A stretch of 64,000 nucleotides of DNA from Linanthus parryae. Taxonomy: Eukaryota > Streptophyta > Magnoliopsida > Ericales > Polemoniaceae. Below the pieces are notes generated by a model. It ran no database searches. It was not told the origin of the DNA and saw only the letters and a program-made list of their open reading frames with translations. Each line of letters starts with the position of its first letter. The stretch's first letter is position 1. Positions 53,064-64,000 of this stretch are shown one piece after another. The stretch covers positions 24,425,001-24,489,000 of the forward strand of contig JALGPY010000003.1 in the NCBI GenBank assembly GCA_023055425.1, read 5' to 3'. The position numbers and the translations under genes are program-made.

Positions 53064-53985
53064 TGATAACTCTCTATTAAAGTTATATTTCTTGCATGTT
53101 TTATATCGTTTTGCGTAATTTCGGGTTAATAATCTTAGTTTTACACTATGATCAGAGAGAAAACATAGAAGTTTAGCTTTGCGCATGGATTCGTCAATCA
53201 TAGCGTTTCTCATATGATTTTATGTATTTTTATCACGTTTGATCACACGGGTTTTGTTTGTGTTATTTTGACAGGAAACAGATCTTGGGAGATGAAGAGG
53301 GGAGGAGAAACAAGCTTGGGAGATTAATCGGGAGCTAAAATGATGAAGAAATCATGAAGAATTGGTGAAAATACATGGAGACAGGGTTAAAGCGTCATTT
53401 AATGAAGTTTGTGTAAATACACTTAACCCCCCCTCCCTCTAGAAGAGAGCCCCATACTTGGTGAAAATTTGGTGTCCATACGTGAGCAACTCACTGCAAG
53501 TAGAGGATCACAAATTGTGATCACAAGATCCGCCACAAGACCACAATGTGATCGTATGATCACAATAGGTGATGACATGATCAGAAGGGGGTAAAATAAG
53601 GAAGAGGACGGAAGAAAGAGAAGTACTCACGCACGAAGAAGAAAAGGGAGGAGGCTACGATTTCAAGAGGAGGACTCCTCCATTGAAGATCTAGTTTCTT
53701 CTTCTTCTTCTTCTTCTTCTTCTTCTTCTTCTTCTTCTTCTTCTTCTTCTTCTTCTTCTTCTTCTTCTTCTTCTTCTTCTTCTTCTTCTTCTTCTTCTTC
53801 TTCTTCTTCTTCTTCTTCTTCTTCTTCTTCTTCTTCTTCTTCTTCTTCTTCTTCTTCTTCTTCTTCTTCTTCTTCTTCTTCTTCTTCTTCTTCTTCTTCT
53901 TCTTCTTCTTCTTCTTCTTCTTCTTCTTCTTCTTCTTCTTCTTCTTCTTCTTCTTCTTCTTCTTCTCCTTCTTCTCCTTCTTCTT

Positions 53986-54016
<31 letters not shown>

Positions 54017-54954
54017 TGGAGAAACTCTTGTACCTTGTTTGGTTGATTACTATTAGCTAAACTCCGTTGCTAGGCTTCTCTACAGAGCTTAGGGTTATGT
54101 AGACGAATAATTTCCGGATTCAAGACTTGTTTCATGCTTTACGATTTGATCTTTAAATAAGTATTAGTTTCATGAACTTGTTATTGAATCTTGTCTATTG
54201 ACACGACTGGATTAGGATATTGACATTCATGAAAAACTAGGGTTCTTCGTGGATTAAATGTTGCTTAATGTTGATTTCATTATTGTCAATTGTTCACGTG
54301 CTTCACTTAATTCTTAGTGTTGAAGGAGTCAGACCCTGAAATACTACTTAGCTAGCGAGTGCGCGACAGTGACTCTAACTAGCCTTGATGAGATGTGAAT
54401 AAAAATCCCGAATCACCGAGACCAGCAGGAGAAGTGAGTAGGATTGGCTAGTGTGGGTAGATTCGGTAGGATTATTCAATTGTTCCATGAAACGGTGGAC
54501 CGACAGGACCCGCTAACGTGCCTGTAGATGACCTGCTAGAACGGACCGGTAGACACATGAAACCGAGAGGAGATTGTAGTTAACCGAGATGTAAAATGAC
54601 ATGAGACTGACAGGATATTGTCATAGCCTATTACCCGACTGACCTAGAATAGGATTAACGTGTTACGTAGCTGAACCGGAATTTGTCTACAACCCTAAGT
54701 GATCTAGAGATCGCCTAGTTTTTTCATACTTGTGAAAAAAATATTAGTTTAGTTGTTATTTTAATTCAGTCGCTTGTTTTGGGGAGACAACTCTTTTAAT
54801 CACTCAATTGTCCTCCTTTTACCGTACTTCAAATTAATCGACTAATTAAATAATCTCAAGTCTGTCCTCGTGGGACCGATAACTCGGGGTTGAAATACCA
54901 CCCCCTATATTACTTGACCGTGCACTTGCGCATACGCGTTAAGAAATCGCGTAA
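53064..54954 (+). mobile_element. Solo LTR B (1891 bp) with TTC expansion
   Basis: Begins TGATAACTCTCTATTAAAG and ends GCGTTAAGAAATCGCGTAA. TSD AAAAT (53059-53063 and 54955-54959). The 3' part (CGATAACTCGGGGTTGAAAT, TATTACTTGACCGTGCACTT) matches the LTRs of the 8.5-kb element, so it is a distant relative in the same Ty3 group. It splits the Copia gag frame at DYF/QVG. No interior remains. Confidence 0.9.
53695..54015. repeat. TTC microsatellite (~105 units) in solo LTR B
   Basis: Near-perfect TTC run, interrupted only by two TCC-type changes around 53966-53976. The related LTR C has only a short pyrimidine stretch (TTTCTTCTACCCTTCTTATT) at the same place. Confidence 0.97.
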
Positions 54955-54959
54955 AAAAT

Positions 54960-55397
54960 AATCATACTCAGGAGGCAGGCACTTGAGAATGTAGATAATA
55001 AAATCATCCTCAGACACAAACTCATTAACTTGAGCTAACTGATCAATATTGGATTTAATAGAATTAAGATAAGCTGTCATTGTTGAAGATCCTTTTAGAG
55101 AAGTACTTAGCTGCATTTTTTATTGATGCACATGTGACCTTGTAATGAAGAAAATCTTTGAGAAAGTGCATTCCAAATCGGACAAGCATGAGGAAGATGC
55201 ATCACAGAAGGTAAAACAGATGGTGATATAGATGCATAGAGACATCTTTTCAGATGTTGATCAATAGCAAACCACTGAGAAAATTCAGGATTACGAACAT
55301 GAGTACCAGTTGAAGAATCAAGAACCTCAGAAGCTTGAACTGTAGAAATATCAGCAAGATATTGAAGTAGGGAGTTGGCATGAAGAATTGTTACAAT
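54960..55397 (-). pseudogene. Copia gag segment
   Basis: Minus strand from 55397: VTILHANSLLQYLADIS, then TGTHVRNPEFSQWF and IWNALSQRFSSLQ, a frame change near 55110, then LKGSSTMTAYLNSIK and PPEYDYF up to the solo LTR B. Typical Copia gag (UBN2-like) order. Confidence 0.88.
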
Positions 55398-55839
55398 GGC
55401 CTCGTTTGGGTAAGCTAGATTAATGGATAGATAGATTATCAAAAATCTAGCAAAAAAATCGGATTTTTGTAGAAGAAGAACCGGATCCTGTTTGGCACGA
55501 CCCGGATCCTGTTTGGCATGACCCGGATCCTGATGGTTCCTACCCGGATCCTGATGGGTCCTACCCGGATCCTGATGGGTGGTTCGCTTACGTGTCACTT
55601 CCTAGTTGGTTAATTTGTGTTCGGACGGGTCATATCCGGATCCGGTTAGTCTCGACCCGGATCCGGCTATGTGGTTGGGCAACGGAAAATATTTTTAAAA
55701 TAACCGGATCCGGATTTTAAATACCCGGATCCAGATAGTCCAAAAAATCCTAAAATCTATCTAGCTCATCCAAACGGGTCTGATTATTTTTCAAATTTTC
55801 ATTAATCTATCCTAAAATCTAGCTTTGCCAAACATGGCC
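55398..55839. mobile_element. 442-bp MITE with GGATCC-rich interior
   Basis: Inverted ends GGCCTCGTTTGGGTAAGCTA and, from the right, GGCCATGTTTGGCAAAGCTA. AAT lies on each side (55395-55397 and 55840-55842) and the Copia gag frame closes perfectly when the element and one AAT are removed. The interior has about ten CCGGATCC motifs, several as a 24-28-base tandem repeat (CCCGGATCCTGATGGGTCCTA). Confidence 0.8.
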
Positions 55840-55842
55840 AAT

Positions 55843-55947
55843 ATGAGCTTTCCAGATAAGATAATTCGTGCCGTCGAGCTTAATCGACACCAGCGAGCGA
55901 ATATTAGCAATGAGAAACTTAAGACCTTCGGGCAGAAGGTCAGCCAT
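55843..55947 (-). pseudogene. Copia gag N-terminus
   Basis: Starts ATG at 55947 (MADLLPEGLKF) and includes KLDGTNYLIWKAHI, the usual Copia gag opening. Interrupted by the MITE after AHI. Confidence 0.88.
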
Positions 55948-58333
55948 GACAGAAATCGGTACAACTCAAGTAACTCGGCAAAACTCGGTAATAACAAAGC
56001 AAAAGATATACACGAACTCGGCAAAACTCGGTAACACAACTCCAAGCAAACTCAGTAGGTAATCCAAATCAAATCGCATTAATTGAAGAAGAATTCAGAC
56101 ATAGAGACCTTGAAGAACTCAAAAGATCTATCATAACTCTCTATTAGAGTTATATTTCTTGCACATTTTACATCATTTTGCGTGCTTTCCGAGTTGATAA
56201 TCTTAGTTTCATGCTATGAATTGGGAGAAATATATCATGCTTCAACGTTTGAGCATAAATGTGTACTCCGGGCATTTTTTGTGTAAATTTCGAGCTTTTA
56301 TTGTCACATTTGACCTTCCGGTATTTGTTTTGTGTTGTGCGTTTCAGGAATCGGAGGCTCGGGAGTGTGATGGGAGGTGGAATGAACTTCGGAAGGACGA
56401 GAAGGCTCAAGAGCATGATGGAGTTGAAGACGGGTGAAGAAAAGACTAAAATCTAAGAAAAAGAGGAGTTTTTCCCAGACTGGTCTTAAGACCAGTTTAG
56501 TGGTCTTAAGACCAGTCTATACTTAGAATTCTGGGCGAAATTCACTTAAAACCACCCGCTGCTGGTCTTAACTGGTCTTAAGACCAGTCTGATGCCCAAT
56601 ACATGGAAAAATGGGGTTTCAAGGCAATTTTTAAGAGCTTTTGGGCAAGAAGTGAGGGGAATATTGTATTAAGTGACCTAGGAGCTGGGGGAAAGGAAGA
56701 TTCACGTTTGGAAGATCATTCTATCAACGTGGGAAGGTCAGCCATGACAGAAATCGGTACAACTGAAGTAACTCGGCAAAACTCGGTAATAACAAAGCAA
56801 AAGATATACACGAACTCGGCAAAACTCGGTAACACAACTCCAAGCAAACTCAGTAGGTAATCCAAATCAAATCGCATTAATTGAAGAAGAATTCAGACAT
56901 AGAGACCTTGAAGAACTCAAAAGATCTATCATAACTCTCTATTAGAGTTATATTTCTTGCACATTTTACATCATTTTGCGTGCTTTCCGAGTTGATAATC
57001 TTAGTTTCATGCTATGAATTGGGAGAAATATAGCATGCTTCAACGTTTGAGCATAAATGTGTACTCCGGGCATTTTTTGTGTAAATTTCGAGCTTTTATT
57101 GTCACATTTGACCTTCCGGTATTTGTTTTGTGTTGTGCGTTTCAGGAATCGGAGGCTCGGGAGTGTGATGGGAGGTGGAATGAACTTTGGAAGGACGAGA
57201 AGGCTCAAGAGCATGATGGAGTTGAAGACGGGTGAAGAAAAGACTAAAATCTAAGAAAAATAGGATTTTTTCCCAGACTGGTCTTAAGACCAGTTTAGTG
57301 GTCTTAAGACCAGTCTATACTTAGAATTCTGGGCGAAATTCACTTAAAACCACCCGCTGCTGGTCTTAACTGGTCTTAAGACCAGTCTGATGCCCAATAC
57401 ATGGAAAAATGGGGTTTCAAGGCAATTTTTAAGAGCTTTTTGGGCAAGAAGTGAGGGGAATATTGTATTAAGTGACCTAGGAGCTGGGGGAAAGGAAGAT
57501 TCACGTTTGGAAGATCATTCTATCAACGTGGGTAGGTCAGCCATGACAGAAATCGGTACAACTCAAGTAACTCGGCAAAACTCGGTAATAACAAAGCAAA
57601 AGATATACACGAACTCGGCAAAACTCGGTAACACAACTCCAAGCAAACTCAGTAGGTACTCCAAATCAAATCGCATTAATTGAAGAAGAATTCGGACATA
57701 GAGACCTTGAAGAACTCAAAAGATCTATCATAACTCTCTATTAGAGTTATATTTCTTGCACATTTTACATCATTTTGCGTGCTTTCCGAGTTGATAATCT
57801 TAGTTTCATGTTATGAATTGGGAGAAATATAGCATGCTTCAACGTTTGAGCATAAATGTGTACTCCGGGCATTTTTTGTGTAAATTTCGAGCTTTTATTG
57901 TCACATTTGACCTTCCGGTATTTGTTTTGTGTTGTGCGTTTCAGGAACCGGAGGCTCGGTAATGTGATGGGAGGTGGAATGAACTTCGGAAGGACGAGAA
58001 GGCTTAAGAGCATGATGGAGTTGAAGACGGGTGAAGAAAAGACTAAAATCTAAGAAAAAGAGGATTTTTTCCCAGACTGGTCTTAAGACCAGTTTAGTGG
58101 TCTTAAGACCAGTCTATACTTAGAATTCTGGGCGAAATTCACTTAAAACCACCCGCTGCTGGTCTTAACTGGTCTTAAGACCAGTCTGATGCCCAATACA
58201 TGGAAAAATGGGGTTTCAAGGCAATTTTTAAGAGCTTTTGGGCAAGAAGTGAGGGGAATATTGTATTTAGTGACCTAGGAGCTGGGGGAAAGGAAGATTC
58301 ACGTTTGGAAGATCATTCTATCAACGTGGGAAG
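55939..58333 (+). repeat. 798-bp unit present three times (Copia flank plus 5' part of LTR C)
   Basis: Units 55939-56736, 56737-57535 and 57536-58333, with only scattered differences. Each holds ~192 bp of Copia leader (from GTCAGCCATGACAG), one TSD copy ATCTA and ~600 bp of the LTR start. The junctions join LTR sequence GGGAAG to GTCAGCC, with AAG shared by both parents. Confidence 0.95.
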
Positions 58334-59394
58334 AGCAAAGAAGAGGGAGACGACGAGGAAGACGAAAGCTTCACCATTGAAGATTTTTTGCGTTTGATTT
58401 CTTCTACCCTTCTTATTCAATTTTAATGGAGAAACTCTTTGTTATTTCATATTTAGTTATGAGTAGCTAAGCGACTTTTGCTAGGCATCTCGATTTGAGA
58501 GCCTAGGGTTCATGTAAACGATGAATATTTTTCGGGTTTGATCTTTGCTTAATGATTTATTGATTTCTTCTTTTGAATCAATTCAAGTTTCTTGTTTATG
58601 CTAGTAATCCCACTCGAGTGACACGATTAGGAGATAAACTAGGGTTCAAAAGCTAGGGTTTCATTCAATAGTTGATTCATGCTTAAAGTTAGTTATATTT
58701 TAATTCAATTGTTCTTGTACTGTGCTTATTCTCATTGTTAATGGAGTAATTAACTGGAAACATTGCTTAGTTAGCGAATGCACGATGGTGATTCTAACTA
58801 ACTAGGATGAGACTTGAACATCAATCCCGTATCACTGAGACTGAGAAGAGACGTATTAGAATTGGCTAGTGTGGTAGATTCGTTAGGTGAGATTCGACTG
58901 TTTCGTGCAACGGTGGACCGATAGGATCCGTTGCCGTGCATGTCGTTAGCCTACTAGAACAGACCGGTAGACACAAGAGACCGATAGGAGATTGTAGTCT
59001 ACCGTGAAATAGAATGACTTGAGACCGATAGGAGATAGTCAGAGCTGTTACCCGGCTTAGTTAGAATATAGTTAACGTGTTGCTCAGATAATCCGGACAT
59101 CGTTTACAACCCTAGATGATCAACGAGATTGCCTAGTTCTCTCCATTTATTGATTAATAACTCTTCTTAATTTCAAGTTAATTTTGCTCTGTCTTTACTA
59201 CAGCCATTTGTTTGGGGGTGGAAACACCACAAATCATACACTTTTTAATCCGGTACCTAGTGAACTGCATTAAATTGTTAATTATAAACTTGTTGCGAGC
59301 TTGTCTTCGAGGGATCGACAATCGAGTACTAAAAATACTCACTCTTTACTACTTGACCGTACGCTTGCGTAATACGCGCCAGTAATTCGCGTCA
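56131..59394 (+). mobile_element. Solo LTR C with internal triplication
   Basis: Begins TCATAACTCTCTATTAGAG and ends CAGTAATTCGCGTCA. TSD ATCTA (56126-56130 and 59395-59399). Without the two extra units it would be about 1670 bp, close to the 1645-bp LTRs of the element at 18090, with which it shares LTR layout (AGCCTAGGGTT, repeated GAGACCGATAGGAGAT motifs). Each 798-bp unit has a cluster of GGTCTTAAGACC palindromes. It inserted in the Copia leader between gag and the primer site. Confidence 0.88.
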
Positions 59395-59399
59395 ATCTA

Positions 59400-59560
59400 G
59401 ACGCAATAACTGCAGAGAGTCGAAAAGACGAAGAACAACGAGATCACAAATCGAGCGCTCCATATTGAGAAATACACCGGAAAAACCAGCAATCAGCGAC
59501 GGAATCAGAGAGAGGAAGCGGAAGACAGTACGACGACGAGCCTTGAAAGCTCTGATACCA
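59400..59560 (-). other. Copia leader and primer binding site
   Basis: Non-coding leader between the 5' LTR and gag. The reverse of TGGTATCAGAGC is at 59549-59560, next to the LTR. Confidence 0.85.
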
Positions 59561-59801
59561 TGTAGAAGATCAACACCATTGATGTATTACAGAGAAATGA
59601 AGAAGAAGAAGAAGATGAGAAGACGAAGACGAAGAAGATGGAAGAATATCTCATTAAATGCATTAACCATATTCTGTTACAGTGTAGGGTTCTTATACAT
59701 TGTAACATTTACATATAGGTCCTCCACCTTTTACTTAATAAAAGAACAACCCACTACAGTGATTTACAATAACTACACCTACATACCCTATTTAGTCAAC
59801 A
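59561..59801 (-). repeat. Copia 5' LTR
   Basis: 241 bp; on the plus strand it starts TGTAGAAGATCAACACCATT and ends TTTAGTCAACA. Confidence 0.92.
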
Positions 59802-59806
59802 TTTTA

Positions 59807-60302
59807 TGCCTCATGAGTATAGCCATGAAGGAGTCTTCACAAGTCGACGAGTGGTTATACTCGTCTGGTTATAAACCCACAACCCAATTGTTTTCTTAGA
59901 AAAGCCCGTTTAGGCTACCTCCGTATGGATTTTGATTTGTTGGGCCAAACTACCCATTAATAATACCAATAGTTTCAATTTAAGAAAAAAGGAGCTTTGG
60001 AATGTGTTTTTTTATTTTCAAATTAAGGGTATGCAATGTAAAATGAAGAATTTTGGAAATAGATAAAAATGACGTGGAATAACAACTTCATGGGATGGTC
60101 CAAAAATTCGCTCCACCCCACCATTCCGGGGAGTAGTATTTTCCGTGGGGGAAGATATCTTCTTCCTTTCTTGTTTGCGTAATTCCGGACAAACACTCGC
60201 CAACAGTAAAGGCGTGATTATAGAGAGCGAGCCCCCTCTCCATCTCCATATGGACCATATCTATCATCACTCTCTGCTGGGTGCGGCCGAACGGAGAGAG
60301 CG
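59807..60302. other. Promoter and 5' region of SDR copy C
   Basis: No other gene. The left 75 bases continue the GACGAGTGG repeat that the Copia entered. Confidence 0.5.
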
Positions 60303-60425
60303 ATGATGAGGAGGTTTGAAGGGAAGGTAGCCATCGTGACCGCGTCAACTCAGGGGATCGGATTCGGAATCGCCGAGCGTCTCGGCCTCGAAGGTGCATT
60401 TGTAGTCATCTCTTCCCGCAAACAG
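60303..60425 (+). CDS. IBR1-like SDR, copy C, exon 1 only
   Basis: [20 protein letters not shown] begins the exon, followed by [13 protein letters not shown] and SSRKQ before a GTAATA donor. Closer to Arabidopsis IBR1 here (FGI, SSRKQ) than copies A or B. Same exon limit as the other copies. The following intron is entered by an antisense LINE at 60511, which runs past the window, so exons 2-6 may lie beyond the LINE or be absent. Functional state cannot be judged. Confidence 0.85.
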
Positions 60426-60510
60426 GTAATATCCATCATCGTTCTCTCTCTCTCTCTCTCTCACTTGTATATACTGACTACTGAGTAATTGTTTCACTTC
60501 ATTTCTTCTC

Positions 60511-63500
60511 TTTTTTTTTAGCTACTTCGGAATTTAAACAACAAAGGTACACAAATTACAACCCAACCATAACACAAACAAAGGAAACTGAGTCAAACGA
60601 CTAGAAAAACATGCCCACTCCGAGCCTATCCGCAATGATAAGTCCTTTCACAGCACCCGGAACCTCCTCCAACATCTTCAGCTGGTCCACTTGTTCAGCT
60701 CCAAGGTTGGCAAGAGCATTCGCCACCTCATTAGCATCCCTTCCGATGTGCTTGATTCTCCCCACTATTCTACTAAGAAGGATCTTCCCGTCATTGATTT
60801 GAGCATTCATGGAGGCAGGTCCAATGGTGTTTCCTTGGAGAATGTTAACCGCTTCCAGACAATCACTCTCAATTTCCAGGTTGATCCAGTTCTTGTTGTA
60901 TGCCACAGTTAACCCTCTGTAGATACTCCAGATCTCACTCTCCAAGCTAGTACATCCTCTGATTCTCCCAATGAAGCCAAGTTTCCATTCCCCATTGCTG
61001 CTCCTGAAAACCCCTCCAATTCCAGCTCTTTCGTTATCCAGTCTAACACAGCCATCCACATTGAGTTTAAACTGACCTGCCATGGGAAAGCACCAATTAG
61101 GACTAGAAGCTTTTAAATTGAAATAATTGAAATTAGGGTTTGAAAGAAAAGCTCCCTGGGTGAGCTGAGTCTGCTTTCTAATTTTCTGCACATAAACCAA
61201 GTCATTATCAATAATCCCAGAAAAAATAAGATTGTTCCTTCTCATCCAAATATTCCAAAGAGTATACACAAAAAGCGTACTGTGGTTAAAGTTACCAAAT
61301 AAACTCTTCTTCTTGATGTTAAGAAGAATCCAATCCGTGAGGTTGAGATTAGATCCGGTACTCAACCAACCGGGGTTCCAACTCATTTCCCAAAGACGGG
61401 TCACTTTAATACAGTCTCTAAACAAATGATTAAAATCCTCACTAGCTAGTCCACAGAGATTACAAGTGTTAATCTCCGTCATACCTCTATGTTTTCTACT
61501 GGCATTAGTCATCAACTTACCATGAAGAATAGTCCAAACAAAGTGGATAAGATTGTTTGGAACTCTAAGTTTCCAAAGCCTTATCCAATCCCCACTGCTA
61601 ATCCCAATGCGTTGATCACATTCAGGATCCATGGCGCAATAAGCAGCAGAGACAGTGAAGGATCCAGAATTGGATCCTTTCCAATAGGGTTCATCCGCAG
61701 TCATACTTAAGTTCGGGATGATAATTTCATGAATATTGTTATTTGTAGCATCATCAATCTCATTCTCTATAGCATTCAGGTTCCAAGTTCTATCCTCTTT
61801 GATAAGATCAGCAACTTTCATCTGAGATAAGCTATGGTCAAGAGGAGGACCAAAAGCTTTCTCACCACACCACCAATCGTGCCAAACAGAGACTTTCTCT
61901 CCATTACCAATACTCCATTTCAAATTGTCGCGGAGATAGAGTTTGGTACTAATGATACCTCTCCAAATAGGGGAGGAGCAACTTTTCTTTTTAGCTCTGC
62001 CAAAACTGGAATTTTTCAAGTATTTCTTTCTAAGAACATTACTCCAGATATTATTATCAAAACAAACACCCCACCCAAGTTTAGCAATAAGAGCAGCATT
62101 TTGGTATCTAGCTTTCTTAATGCCAAGCCCACCTTTCTCTTTAGGGAGACACAAAGTATCCCACTTAATCAGATGAATTTTTTTCTTATCCACAGTATCA
62201 CCCCAAATAAAATCTTTACAAATCTTATCAATTTTGTTGCAAACATTAATAGGAAGGGGAAGGACCTGCATAGTATAGGAAGGTAAAGTAGCAAGCACAC
62301 TTTTACAAAGTGTCACTCTCCCAGCTTTAGAGAGAATTCTACTGGTCCAACCCGAAAGCTTGGAATTCATTTTGGTCAAAATCTCAGCAACACTGTTCTT
62401 ATTGAATTTCCCATGCACAAGGTTAATCCCAAGGTACTTCCCTAAGTCATTAGTTTCAGGCATGCCAATTATATTTTTAACAAATTTTCTAGTATTTCTA
62501 TTAGTATTCTTAGAAAAGAAAACTTTAGATTTACTAGCATTAACAGTTAAACCAGAAATACAGGCAAAGTCATCCAAAATATCTTTCATAGTTTTGCACG
62601 TTTGATTGTCACATTTTCCAAAAAACATGAGATCATCAGCATAAAAGAGATGGGAAATAATGGGACCATTGCTAGAAGCTTTGAGCCCCTTCCAGTTTTT
62701 CTTATGGACCTGCTCAAGAATCTGGTGAGACAATCTTTCCATACAAAGCACAAATAGGTAAGGTGATAAAGGGTCACCTTGTCTAAGCCCTCTACCAGTT
62801 TTAAACTCCGGCAGAGTCCCACCATTCCAAATAATGGCCGTTCTTACACTAGTCACACAATCCATAATGAGACTGGTCAGCTTCCGAGGGAACTTAAAAA
62901 ATTGGAGAGTTTCATGGACGAAGTCCCAAGACAACTTATCATAAGCTTTTTCGAGATCAATTTTAATAATCATACCTCCAAGCTTATCTTTCCTTTTTTT
63001 AAGGGTGTGAATAATCTCTTGGGTGATGATCACATTGTCTTTAGTAGATCTCCCAGGGAGGAAACTGCTTTGGTAAGGGCCCACAATTTTGTTAAGTAAG
63101 GGCCTGATTCTATTAACAATGCATTTAGTAATTCCCTTGTAAGTGAAATTACAAAGACTGATGGGCCTAAACTGCTTAATGTTCTCAGGGTTATCACATT
63201 TAGGAATAAGACAAATAAGGGTGCGATTAATCTCAGGGGGGATGCAACAGTTAGTAAAGCAGCTTTTGACAAAATTCCCCACATCTTTCCCAACGCTATC
63301 CCAGTACTTCTTGTAAAACCCAGCATTAAACCCGTCCACCCCAGGGGATTTATTATCATTCATTTCCCAGAAAGCTTTCTTAATTTCAACATCCGCAACA
63401 CAACTATTCAGGATCTCCCCATCGTTAGCATCAAGATGAGGACAAAGTTCCTCGTTCCAAATCATATTAAGCTGTTGTTGGGAAGGCATGTTACATGAAA

Positions 63501-64000
63501 AGAGATCCATAAAATACCGATTGACCATATTCTTAAGACAATTGCAATCATCAATCCACTCTCCATCATCATTCTTAAGAATAAGAATCTCTTTTCTTTT
63601 CATTTTAATAATAGTCGACAGATGAAAAAATTTAGTATTCCTATCTCCATTACAAATAAAATTACACTTAGCTTTTTGTTTCCAAAGGAGCTCTTCCTGA
63701 TTCAAAATAACGTTATATTTAGCAATAAGCTCTTTTTCCAAAATAAACAAATTATGGGAATAGGAAATACTTTGAGCCGACTGTATCCCCTCTAATCTGC
63801 CTAAAAGCCAGCGTTTGTTTCTGAAAATATTTCCAAAATTGACTTTGCACCAATCTTTAATATTACTAGCAAGCATGCTCGTTTTGTTAATAAGCTCAGG
63901 ATTAACTAAATCCAACCAAGATTGTCTAATAAATGCATTAAAATCATCATCAAGCATCCAAGCAGATTCAAATTTAAAACTTTTAATGCGAGGGGGGGGG
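60511..64000 (-). mobile_element. LINE with long open ORF2, antisense in SDR copy C intron 1
   Basis: The A tail (nine bases, 60511-60519 read as T) and a ~80-base 3' UTR precede the stop of ORF2 at 60601. The frame stays open for over 1118 codons to near the window end, so the true start is outside. It contains the polymerase (KIDLEKAYDKLSWDF, GLRQGDPLSPYLF, FYADDLMFFG), the zf-RVT domain (CNLCGLASEDFNHLFRDC) and RNase H (NVDGCV, ESEIWSIYRG, ESDCLEAV, RDANEVANALA). All catalytic acidic residues are present. The endonuclease would lie beyond position 64000. Intactness suggests a recent insertion. The window ends in a G run. Confidence 0.95.

Larger units (their letters stand above)
45368..59801 (-). 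mobile_element. Copia retrotransposon, old, with four nested insertions
   Basis: LTRs 59561-59801 (5') and 45368-45593 (3'), TSD TTTTA (45363-45367 and 59802-59806). The primer site TGGTATCAGAGC (minus strand, 59560-59549) abuts the 5' LTR and matches initiator tRNA-Met. A polypurine tract, GCTTGAGGGGGCA, precedes the 3' LTR. Removing four inserts and one TSD copy each leaves about 4990 bp, a normal Copia length. Domain order gag, CCHC, protease, integrase, polymerase, RNase H is Copia. Frameshifts and a stop in the polymerase and RNase H part, and diverged LTRs, show it is dead. Confidence 0.93.

Noticed and set aside
56216..58053. Three near-identical 73-82 aa frames on each strand, resembling a small gene family
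   Set aside because: They are the repeated 5' part of solo LTR C.
55939..58333. Possible CRISPR-like or satellite array
   Set aside because: Only three 798-bp units without spacers, in a plant genome; it is a local tandem duplication.
61832..63099. Plus-strand frames opposite the LINE ORF2
   Set aside because: Antisense shadows of a long, well-supported minus-strand frame.

Overview
The window is nuclear DNA from a flowering plant, most likely a eudicot. Genes are split by short GT-AG introns, host genes are few, and most of the sequence is LINEs, LTR retrotransposons, hAT elements, MITEs and SINEs nested in one another. The recognisable host genes are plant families: ACC oxidase, a TPR-PB1 (Phox/CLMP1-type) protein, a RIN4-type NOI protein and an IBR1-type peroxisomal SDR. 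The species cannot be named from sequence alone.

Layout. 1-1454: 3' end of a plus-strand LINE with its A tail. 3424-4173: hAT-type element holding a fragment of plastid psaC. 4209-4306: Au-type SINE remnant. 5769-7465: complete four-exon ACC oxidase gene with MITEs in its promoter and third intron. 8337-10465: MITE, hAT and Tourist elements, the last two with clean target-site duplications (TSDs). 12389-14704: TPR-PB1 gene, minus strand. 15098-26715: 5'-truncated minus-strand LINE split by a hAT (16331-17705) and by a very young, apparently non-autonomous 8.5-kb LTR retrotransposon (18090-26618; two differences between its 1645-bp LTRs; tRNA-Asp primer site; no pol). 26716-27610: scrambled Copia-like sequence with a perfect 68-bp palindrome. 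28433-29585: two SINEs of one family and an RNase H fragment. 30320-32963: complete RIN4-type gene.

34709-60425: tandem array of three IBR1-like SDR genes. Copy A is a pseudogene. Copy B (40683-43026) is intact, 256 aa, ending in the peroxisomal signal SRL. Copy C shows only exon 1 (60303-60425) before a LINE (60511-64000, antisense, long open ORF2) interrupts its first intron. Two LINE ORF1 relics lie in the array; one is split by a 1.05-kb TRIM. Between copies B and C sits one old Copia element (45368-59801, TSD TTTTA) carrying four later insertions: a 3.83-kb Tekay-like solo LTR, a solo LTR with a ~320-bp TTC tract, a 442-bp MITE with BamHI-like repeats, and a solo LTR whose 5' part plus Copia flank is tandemly triplicated. 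Removing the insertions leaves an ordinary Copia of about 5.0 kb.

The genes do not form a pathway or operon. The main interest is the layered insertion history, the unusual coding content of the young LTR element, and local rearrangements. Exon limits were set by eye from splice sites and reading frame.
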